Origin: Sulfidibacterium sp964473395
GTDB taxonomy: Bacteria; Bacteroidota; Bacteroidia; Bacteroidales; F082
NCBI GenBank assembly: GCA_964473395.1
Contig: CAYYOW010000120.1
Location: 1 to 5,659 of the forward strand
Reading direction: 5' to 3'
DNA length: 5,659 nucleotides
The position numbers and the translations under genes are program-made. The notes under the pieces were generated by a model. That model made no database searches and was not told the origin of the DNA. It was given only the letters and a program-made list of their open reading frames with translations. Below are positions 1 through 5,492 of this stretch, one piece after another (positions within the stretch are counted from its first letter, which is position 1; every line of letters starts with the position of its first letter).

Positions 1-1
1 A

Positions 2-442
2 CTGTCGCAGTACAATAACCATGCGCTAAAATTAAAAAAGATTTTTGAACGAACGCTGGCCATGGTGGAAGAATACCATCCTGATGAGCTGGCCATCGAA
101 GCACCTTTTTATGGAAAAAACGTTCAGTCGATGCTGAAACTGGGTAGGGCACAAGGTGTTGCCATGGCAGCAGCTTTGTACAAAGGGCTTCCTATTTTTG
201 AATATTCGCCTAAAAAAATCAAGCAATCCATCACCGGAAATGGCAATGCTTCCAAAGAACAGGTAGCCGGCATGCTCAAATCTATTCTGGATTTCAAAGA
301 AATTCCGGCAAAGCTGGACGCCACCGATGGGCTGGCTGCTGCCGTTTGCCATTTTTTTCAGGGTGATATGGCTTCCACATCCGGACATTACAACAACTGG
401 TCGGGCTTTTTGAAAGACCATCCCGAAAGGCTAAAAAAGTAG
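2..442 (+). CDS. ruvC: RuvC Holliday junction resolvase, C-terminal part (5' end outside window)
   Basis: RuvC is a dimeric, Mg-dependent endonuclease that cuts Holliday junctions made by recombination, working with the RuvAB branch-migration motor. The frame is open from base 2, so the gene enters from the left and the ATG at 62 is internal. The visible part is 146 residues; full RuvC is about 185-190, so roughly 40 N-terminal residues are missing, including the first catalytic Asp. Numbering from the first visible residue, three of the four acidic catalytic residues are present: E33 in AIEAPF, and D106 and D109 in LDATDGLAAA. The FYGKNVQSMLKLGRAQG segment (36-52) is a strong family signature. 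The end (GHYNNWSGFLKDHPERLKK) is a short tail of the kind I recall from Bacteroidota RuvC. It stops with TAG and converges on the arginase-fold gene. Identity is near certain; the start cannot be seen. Confidence 0.96.
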   Translation: MSQYNNHALKLKKIFERTLAMVEEYHPDELAIEAPFYGKNVQSMLKLGRAQGVAMAAALYKGLPIFEYSPKKIKQSITGNGNASKEQVAGMLKSILDFKEIPAKLDATDGLAAAVCHFFQGDMASTSGHYNNWSGFLKDHPERLKK

Positions 443-455
443 AAACCGGTGTCAA

Positions 456-1631
456 TCACATCAACTTCTGCTGCAGCTTCCACCAACGGTCGGGAAGTTC
501 CTGCTTGAGTGCCTGTTGGTAATCGGCATAAGAACAAGGGGTGTAAGGATATTTTAATTTCCCTTTTCCTGTTTTGCTTTTTATCGGGATGTCGATCCAC
601 CAGCGGTCGGTTTTTTTACTTTTCATAAAGAGAAGTTCTTCTTTATAATCTTCGAGCCAGACCCTGAACCTAATGAAGTCTTTGCTGTTTTTATCAGGGA
701 TATCATTTTGCCGGTTGGCATAACCATCCAAAAAATACCAAATCATCTGTGCCACCAGCTGGGCCGTCTGGTTCCTGATATCGTATGCCGGATTAAATTC
801 GTAAAAGCCAATACTGGTGAGCTTGTCGTTCATGCCGGCGTAGCGACAAATATGACAGGCTTCTTCGCCATTCAGCCCGTTGGGCCCCGCATAGTAGCTT
901 CCGGGAGCATCGGCAGCACGGATAGCAGAAATATCAAAAGTTACCAGTTCGGCATTGCGGACCATAGGCTCAGTTTCGGCAATGTTGGCACGCACATTTC
1001 CAAGGCGGTTAATCTCAAAAAAGAGTTTCTTCATGAGCTGTAATGCATCGCGGTTTACAAAATAACTCTGGTAGCCAATGTTGGTATAGTTAAAAAGGAA
1101 GTTGGGCTGGTACAAGATGATACGGCTGAGGTAAGAGTGGGCATTCAGGTCTTCTTCTTCCTGCCCGAGGTCGAAAACGGGATCGATGGCTGCGATGTTG
1201 ATGAGGCGGCCAATATTTTTGTAAGCAAGATAGTTGGCGTAAGTCAAATCCTGGCTTCCACCGATAATAATGGGTAAAATATCCTGTCGGATGAGTGTGG
1301 CAACAACTTCTTTCACAGCAAAATAGGTATCCTCAACGTTGTTCCCCTGTCTGATGTTGCCTAAATCGGCTATTTTTATGTTATTCCAGTGCGACAACAG
1401 AGGATAGAGTTGTTCGCGAACTTTGTCAGGAGCTTCCGCACAACCAATATTTTTCAGTGATTTTCTGTCTTCATTTACACCGAAGATGGCAATCTTTATA
1501 TCCGCCAGGTCAGGGAATTGCCCTGCTTCCGTAAAGGGGTCAATCAGGTTTCCAACATAAAAATTTACGGTTTCTTCTGCGTACGCGGAAAGGTCAAAGC
1601 TTATTGGCTCAAAATAAATCTCAATATCCAT
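456..1631 (-). CDS. Arginase/formimidoylglutamase-fold protein with degenerate metal site
   Basis: This 391-residue protein has the ureohydrolase (arginase/agmatinase/HutG) fold. Signature regions are in the right order: IIIGGSQD (121-128) for GGxH, AIDPVFD (148-154) for DAHxD, TFDISAIR (231-238) for SxDxDxxD, and GFYEFNPAYD (275-284) for the E-x-NP segment that contacts substrate in active enzymes. Three of six classical Mn ligands are replaced (H to Q127, H to V152, D to S235) and D150, D154 and D233 remain, so hydrolysis of formimidoylglutamate, arginine or agmatine is doubtful. Residues from about 305 onward form an extension beyond the usual ~300-residue domain, with DRWW at 342-345 and 381-384. 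No signal peptide or membrane segment is seen. The start at 1631 fits the N-terminus (MDIEIYFEPI) I recall for Bacteroidota members usually labelled formimidoylglutamase. The gene lies 101 bp downstream of topA on the same strand. Fold is confident; function is unknown. Confidence 0.88.
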   Translation of the reverse strand: MDIEIYFEPISFDLSAYAEETVNFYVGNLIDPFTEAGQFPDLADIKIAIFGVNEDRKSLKNIGCAEAPDKVREQLYPLLSHWNNIKIADLGNIRQGNNVEDTYFAVKEVVATLIRQDILPIIIGGSQDLTYANYLAYKNIGRLINIAAIDPVFDLGQEEEDLNAHSYLSRIILYQPNFLFNYTNIGYQSYFVNRDALQLMKKLFFEINRLGNVRANIAETEPMVRNAELVTFDISAIRAADAPGSYYAGPNGLNGEEACHICRYAGMNDKLTSIGFYEFNPAYDIRNQTAQLVAQMIWYFLDGYANRQNDIPDKNSKDFIRFRVWLEDYKEELLFMKSKKTDRWWIDIPIKSKTGKGKLKYPYTPCSYADYQQALKQELPDRWWKLQQKLM

Positions 1632-1655
1632 ATATTATCGCTTACTTACAGGGGA

Positions 1656-1686
1656 CTAAAATAGTAATTTATCCGGTGCAGACAAG
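1656..1686 (-). promoter_or_regulatory. Possible Bacteroidota-type promoter for the arginase-fold gene
   Basis: In the 101-bp gap after topA, the minus strand has CTTG (1686-1683, resembling the -33 TTTG box), a 19-bp spacer, then TATTTTAG (1663-1656, one mismatch to TAnnTTTG). Transcription would start about 20 nt before the ATG at 1631. No intrinsic terminator follows topA, so readthrough from topA is equally possible and the pair may be an operon with an internal promoter. The match is modest in AT-rich sequence. Confidence 0.3.
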
Positions 1687-1732
1687 CTGTGTGAAGAACA
1701 TTTTGGCAAGGAAGATGGCTTATATAAAAAGC

Positions 1733-4060
1733 TTACTTCTTCTTTTTTACATACCGTTTTTTAGGCATATTTTTCGGGTCTTTGGCAATGGCGTAACAAT
1801 CTTCCAATGTCAAAGAGGCGGCCTCCATATCTTTGGGAATCTTATAGTTTTGTTTCTTGATGACCAGATAAGGTCCCCAGCGGCCGTTCAGCACCTGCAC
1901 ATCGGGGTCTTTATCGTAACTTTTGATAAGTTTCTCTCTCTCTGCTTTTCGTTTGTCTTCAATAATCTGGATGGCCTCTTCCAGTGTTACAGATGCGGGA
2001 TTATACTCTTTTTTAATAGAGAAAAAGAGCTTGTTATGTTTTACGTAAGGTCCGAAGCGGCCAATAGCAACGGTTACTTCCTCTCCTTCGTACTGGCCAA
2101 GGCTGCGTGGAAATTCAAAAAGTTTAAGCGCTTCCTCCAGTGTAATTGTTTCCAGACTTTGCCCTTTTTGCAGACCCGCAAAGCGGGGCTTTTCTTCCGA
2201 ATCGGTATCACCAATCTGAGCAATAGCCCCGTAACGGCCGATTTTGACATAGATATTTTTTCCGCTTTTGGGATCTTTTCCAAGTAGTTTCTCACCACTG
2301 AATTTTCCGGAATTTTTCAACGTGTCCTGCACTTTTTCATGGAAAGGGCCGTAAAATTCTTTAATAATATGATTCCAGGCCTTTTTGCCTTCGGCTATTT
2401 CATCAAATTCCTTTTCCACATTGGAGGTGAAGTTGAAGTTGATGATGTCATCGAAATGCTGTAACAGAAAGCGGTTCACCAGCGTGCCTATGTCAGTAGG
2501 GAAAAGTTTGGCTTTTTCGTTTCCCGTATTTTCCTTGGTGATGATTTCTTCGATTTGTCCGTTTTTCAGAATGATATTCCGAATTTCTCGCTTTTCACCG
2601 GGACGACTTTCTTTTACCACATACTCGCGCCGTTGAATGGTGGAAATAGTCGGGGCATAAGTAGAAGGTCGGCCAATTCCCAACTCTTCCATTTTCCGTA
2701 CCAGGCTTGCCTCTGTGTAGCGGGGGGGGTGTTTGCTGAATGTTTCCACTGACTTCATCTCCAGCAACGTAAGTGAGGCATCTTTTGCCAGAGGCGGTAG
2801 AATAGACGTTTCCTGTTTTTCTTCGTTGGTCTCTTCGAGGCTTTCGCGATAGACTTTCAGAAAACCATCGAATTTGATGATTTCCCCGTTGGCCACAAAC
2901 ATTTTGTCGGCTCCGGAAGATTTGATTTTCACATTGGTTTTTTCCAGAATGGCATCGCTCATCTGCGAGGCAATGGTCCGTTTCCAGATAAGCAGGTATA
3001 AGCGTTCTTCTTCGCGCGATCCACTGATGGAAGCGTGGTTAAAATAAGTGGGACGGATGGCTTCGTGTGCTTCCTGGGCTCCTTTACTTTTCGTGGTGTA
3101 TTTCCGGATTTTCACATACTCTTTTCCATAAAGCGATTCAATTTCCGCTTTGGCAGCCCCGATAGCCTGTCCTGACAGGTTCACCGAGTCGGTTCTCATA
3201 TAAGTTATCCGCCCCGATTCGTAAAGCCGTTGTGCCACACGCATGGTGTTGGCAACCGAAAAGCCCAGCTTGCGTGAAGCTTCCTGCTGCAGGGTGGAGG
3301 TGGTAAACGGTGGTGCGGGCGATTTTTTCCCCGGCTTTTTCTCTACTGAGGAGACGTTAAAAGTCGCACCTACCTGATTTTCTACAAAACTTTTGGCTTC
3401 TTCAAAAGTCTTAAAACGCTCGGCATATTCTGCCGTAAATCGCGTAGTTTCTTTTCCATCGGCTAAACTGAATTCGGCAAGTGTACGGAAAGCCGAAGAG
3501 GTTTTGAAACTTTTAATCTCTTCTTCTCTTTCCACAATCAACCTTACGGCCACCGATTGCACCCTGCCTGCCGAAAGTGAAGGTTTCACTTTTCGCCATA
3601 ACAAGGGAGAAAGTTCGTAACCCACCAAGCGATCTAGTACCCTGCGCGCCTGCTGTGCCGAAACAAGATTCTTGTCAATACTTCTCGGATTTTCAATGGC
3701 ATTCAGAATGGCAGATTTGGTGATTTCATGAAAGACAATACGTTTACTCTTTTGTTCGTTGAGTTTGAGTGCATTGAAAAGGTGCCACGAAATAGCTTCT
3801 CCCTCACGGTCTTCATCAGAGGCAAGCCATACTGTTTCCGCTGCTTTAGCCATCTTTTTCAACTCGCTTACAAGCTTTTTCTTGTCGGGGCTAACTTCAT
3901 ATTGTGGTTCAAAGTCATTCTCCACATCTACACTGAGTTTTTTTGAATCTAAATCCATCACGTGCCCCAGGCTGGATTTAACGGTGTAATCTTTTCCCAG
4001 GAAACCTTCGATGGTTTTGGCTTTGGCGGGTGATTCGACAATCACTAAGTTTTTGGCCAT
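1733..4060 (-). CDS. topA: DNA topoisomerase I (type IA, omega protein)
   Basis: TopA relaxes negatively supercoiled DNA by nicking one strand through a phosphotyrosine link, passing the other strand, and resealing. The 775-residue protein is complete. The Toprim domain (about 3-125) has E9 in VIVESPAKAKT and the DxDxE metal triad D82, D84, E86 in ASDEDREGEAISWH. The type IA core runs to about 570. The nucleophile is Y287 in GRITYMRTDS with R289 beside it, and other family motifs are LSAGRVQSVA (162-171) and GIGRPSTYAP (461-470). The C-terminus has no cysteine zinc ribbons as in E. coli. It has three Toprim C-terminal repeats, each with a GR(Y/F/W)G turn (608, 667, 726) and a following LE(E/D) helix, then a lysine-rich tail (766-775). 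The start at 4060 gives the canonical MAKNLVIVESPAKAKT N-terminus. All catalytic residues are intact. The arginase-fold gene follows on the same strand. Confidence 0.98.
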   Translation of the reverse strand: MAKNLVIVESPAKAKTIEGFLGKDYTVKSSLGHVMDLDSKKLSVDVENDFEPQYEVSPDKKKLVSELKKMAKAAETVWLASDEDREGEAISWHLFNALKLNEQKSKRIVFHEITKSAILNAIENPRSIDKNLVSAQQARRVLDRLVGYELSPLLWRKVKPSLSAGRVQSVAVRLIVEREEEIKSFKTSSAFRTLAEFSLADGKETTRFTAEYAERFKTFEEAKSFVENQVGATFNVSSVEKKPGKKSPAPPFTTSTLQQEASRKLGFSVANTMRVAQRLYESGRITYMRTDSVNLSGQAIGAAKAEIESLYGKEYVKIRKYTTKSKGAQEAHEAIRPTYFNHASISGSREEERLYLLIWKRTIASQMSDAILEKTNVKIKSSGADKMFVANGEIIKFDGFLKVYRESLEETNEEKQETSILPPLAKDASLTLLEMKSVETFSKHPPRYTEASLVRKMEELGIGRPSTYAPTISTIQRREYVVKESRPGEKREIRNIILKNGQIEEIITKENTGNEKAKLFPTDIGTLVNRFLLQHFDDIINFNFTSNVEKEFDEIAEGKKAWNHIIKEFYGPFHEKVQDTLKNSGKFSGEKLLGKDPKSGKNIYVKIGRYGAIAQIGDTDSEEKPRFAGLQKGQSLETITLEEALKLFEFPRSLGQYEGEEVTVAIGRFGPYVKHNKLFFSIKKEYNPASVTLEEAIQIIEDKRKAEREKLIKSYDKDPDVQVLNGRWGPYLVIKKQNYKIPKDMEAASLTLEDCYAIAKDPKNMPKKRYVKKKK

Positions 4061-4101
4061 AATCTATATTTTATGTGTCCACATTTTTTAAAAATGCGCT
4101 G

Positions 4102-4109
4102 CAAAAGTA
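4102..4109 (-). promoter_or_regulatory. Probable -7 element of the topA promoter
   Basis: The minus strand reads TACTTTTG, a full match to the Bacteroidota -7 consensus TAnnTTTG, followed by CAGC as is common in these promoters. Transcription would begin around 4095, giving a leader of about 35 nt before the topA ATG. The -33 box is poor: about 20 bp upstream only CTTA is found, and a TTG lies too close at 11 bp. The call therefore rests on the -7 match and its position. No Shine-Dalgarno sequence precedes the start, which is usual for this phylum. Confidence 0.45.
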
Positions 4110-4303
4110 ATATAATTAAACAATATGGTTAAGCCCGGTTCCCTTTTCCCTGAAAAATTATGTCCAATCCTGGTGAAAGGTTTCAGGAACAGGCCTTTTC
4201 CGGTAAGGGTAGCAGGACTGGCGTTGCGTAATGTTTTTTAGAAAGAATCAGGAAAGAAAGGCCGGCATCTGTTCACCTTCTCTACTGATAACCAGATTTA
4301 TAG

Positions 4304-4341
4304 TTTTCAAACTGAAGCTTCACAAGACTATTTTTCAAACT
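4304..4341. repeat. Pair of 10-bp direct repeats flanking a 10-bp palindrome
   Basis: TTTTCAAACT occurs at 4304-4313 and 4332-4341, with start points 28 bp apart. The palindrome TGAAGCTTCA (4313-4322) lies between them, and a wider ATAGT/ACTAT pair (4300-4304, 4327-4331) encloses the palindrome and the first repeat. This lies downstream of the dehydrogenase stop codon and more than 240 bp upstream of topA. It could be a protein-binding site, a weak transcript 3' structure, or chance in AT-rich DNA. Confidence 0.4.
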
Positions 4342-4377
4342 AAGAAAGAGTTTTTTTACTATCAAAAACCGATTCTA

Positions 4378-5325
4378 TTAAACACTCTTCAGGAACGGGT
4401 GGTAATCGCCGGTAAGACCCAATGGTTTTTGGGTGCGAATGTTATGAACAATTTCGATGCTGTTGCGGGCTTCTTTGGTGCCGAAGCCGTTTCCGGCCTG
4501 TATTTGCCTGTAGCTTTCCGTATGCAAATCGGTAAATCCACCGCTGAATTCTATCTCTTCGTCATTTATGGTGATGGAGCGGTAGGTAGGAAGTCCGTTT
4601 TCAGCGGCCTTTTGCGGCAAGTCACCGCGGTCGAGGCTCAGAAACCAACGTACACGTGCCTGCTTAAGCTGTAAAAATCCGGCAGCCTTATTTTCCTGAT
4701 ACAGATGGACTCTGTTTTCCTGTACCTCTCCGAAAATCCAGCTTAGCATATCGAAAAAGTGAATTCCAATGTTGGTTACCAGGCCTCCCGATTTGGCGAT
4801 ATTGCCTTTCCAGGAATAAAAATACCACTTCCCCCGTGAGGTGATATAGGTAAGGTCAATATCATAAATCTTATCGGCAGGTTGGGAGGCAATTTTCTTT
4901 TTCAAAGCTATAATGGAAGGATGAAGCCGCAGCTGGAGAATATTGAATATTCTTTTTCCACTCTCTTTCTCTATTTCCTCCAGTCCGTTAAGGTTCCACG
5001 GGTTTAGCACCAGCGGTTTTTCGCAAATAGCATAGGCTCTGTTTCGCAAAGCCAGCCTGATATGTGCGTCGTGCAGGTAGTTGGGGGAACAGATACTGAC
5101 GTAATCTACTTTGCCCGACTCTTTTCGCCGCAGTTTGTCCAGGTGGCGGTCGAAACGTTCCGGTTCGGTAAAAAAATCGGCATGTGGGAAAAACGAATCA
5201 ATAATACCCACACTGTCGAACGGGTCAAGGGCAGCTACCAATTCATTACCGGTTTCTTTTATGGCTTTCATGTGCCTCGGGGCGACATATCCGGCAGCAC
5301 CTATCAACGCAAATTTTTTTGACAT
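4378..5325 (-). CDS. wlbA: Gfo/Idh/MocA dehydrogenase, WlbA/WbpB type (UDP-GlcNAc-uronate 3-dehydrogenase)
   Basis: By family resemblance this cytoplasmic NAD-dependent enzyme oxidises C3 of UDP-N-acetylglucosaminuronic acid. That is the first committed step towards UDP-2,3-diacetamido-2,3-dideoxy-uronic acids used in O-antigen or capsule. WlbA-type enzymes use 2-oxoglutarate to regenerate bound NAD. The protein is complete at 315 residues, the usual length. The Rossmann half has the nucleotide loop GAAGYVAPRH (9-18), the SICSPNYLHDAH stretch (78-89) and the EKP motif (102-104). K103 and H189 (in TNIGIHFFD, 184-192) match the Lys/His pair studied in WlbA. SRGKWYFYSWKG and EFSGGFTDLH are further WlbA-like segments as I recall them. 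The start at 5325 puts the dinucleotide loop at the expected position. It lies between purN and topA on the same strand, with a probable own promoter and no aminotransferase or acetyltransferase partner in view. Subfamily is confident; exact substrate is inferred. Confidence 0.9.
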   Translation of the reverse strand: MSKKFALIGAAGYVAPRHMKAIKETGNELVAALDPFDSVGIIDSFFPHADFFTEPERFDRHLDKLRRKESGKVDYVSICSPNYLHDAHIRLALRNRAYAICEKPLVLNPWNLNGLEEIEKESGKRIFNILQLRLHPSIIALKKKIASQPADKIYDIDLTYITSRGKWYFYSWKGNIAKSGGLVTNIGIHFFDMLSWIFGEVQENRVHLYQENKAAGFLQLKQARVRWFLSLDRGDLPQKAAENGLPTYRSITINDEEIEFSGGFTDLHTESYRQIQAGNGFGTKEARNSIEIVHNIRTQKPLGLTGDYHPFLKSV

Positions 5326-5349
5326 GGGAATAGCGTTCTAATGTTTCTG

Positions 5350-5379
5350 CAAAGATGCAAAATTTCAACTTGCCGGAAA
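5350..5379 (-). promoter_or_regulatory. Probable promoter of the wlbA-like gene
   Basis: The minus strand has TTTC (5379-5376, three of four bases of the -33 TTTG box), an 18-bp spacer, and CATCTTTG (5357-5350, one mismatch to TAnnTTTG) followed by CA. Transcription would start about 20 nt before the ATG at 5325. The element sits directly after the terminator that ends the purN transcript, which supports independent expression. The leader has no Shine-Dalgarno sequence. Confidence 0.5.
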
Positions 5380-5396
5380 TGGAAATACGGTAAGAG

Positions 5397-5424
5397 AAAA
5401 AATCCCGGCTTTTGGAGCCCGGAT
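5397..5424 (-). terminator. Intrinsic terminator downstream of purN
   Basis: On the minus strand, ATCCGGGCT (5424-5416) pairs with AGCCGGGAT (5410-5402) around a 5-nt CCAAA loop. That is a nine-position stem with a single G-G mismatch. It is followed at once by TTTTT (5401-5397) and then CTCTT. The hairpin starts 69 bp after the purN stop codon. The other strand has no T-run after the stem, so the signal is one-directional. Confidence 0.72.
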
Positions 5425-5492
5425 AAATCTTAAATCTTGTTTATTTAAGAAGATCAAAAAAAAAGCTTCTTTTCTTTTTTAAGGGAGCCATC
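5425..5492 (-). other. purN 3' untranslated stretch
   Basis: This 68-bp stretch lies between the purN stop codon and its terminator. On the minus strand it has a T-run of nine (5464-5456), flanked by AGAAG/CTTCT arms that could form a weak hairpin, and a tandem AAGATTT AAGATTT just before the terminator stem (5438-5425). No coding signal is seen. Confidence 0.5.

Larger units (their letters stand above)
4061..4377. other. 317-bp intergenic region between wlbA-like gene and topA
   Basis: No credible gene is seen on either strand. An open frame on the + strand crosses the right part, but it runs antisense into the dehydrogenase gene and resembles no family I know. The region holds a probable topA promoter at its left end, a 7-bp inverted repeat (CCTGAAA 4149-4155, TTTCAGG 4181-4187), and near its right end a 10-bp palindrome (TGAAGCTTCA 4313-4322) bracketed by two copies of TTTTCAAACT (4304-4313 and 4332-4341). 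I see no clear intrinsic terminator for the dehydrogenase gene; the best candidate, AAACT/AGTTT with a 7-nt loop around 4333-4349, is weak and lacks a good U-tract. Confidence 0.7.

Noticed and set aside
62..442. ATG at 62 as the true start of the RuvC gene
   Set aside because: The frame is open to base 2 and the upstream residues continue the RuvC sequence. Starting at 62 would remove a large part of the nuclease fold.
708..1043. Open + strand frame of 111 codons
   Set aside because: It lies wholly antisense to the arginase-fold gene, resembles no family I know, and the opposite strand codes for a well-supported protein.
1728..1750. GCTT/AAGC hairpin just after the topA stop as an intrinsic terminator
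   Set aside because: The stem is only four pairs on AT-rich sequence and no T-tract follows on the minus strand.
1604..2287. Open + strand frame of 227 codons
   Set aside because: It is antisense to the end of topA and the start of the arginase-fold gene. Its Phe/Ile-rich translation is what antisense reading of Lys/Glu-rich topA would produce, not a membrane protein.
4231..4674. Open + strand frame of 147 codons starting in the wlbA-topA gap
   Set aside because: About two thirds is antisense to the end of the dehydrogenase gene. The part in the gap has no recognisable motif or start signal.
5446..5475. AGAAG/CTTCT arms around the A9 run as the purN terminator
   Set aside because: The stem is weak, the T-run lies in the loop rather than after the stem, and a much better hairpin with T-tract is found just downstream.
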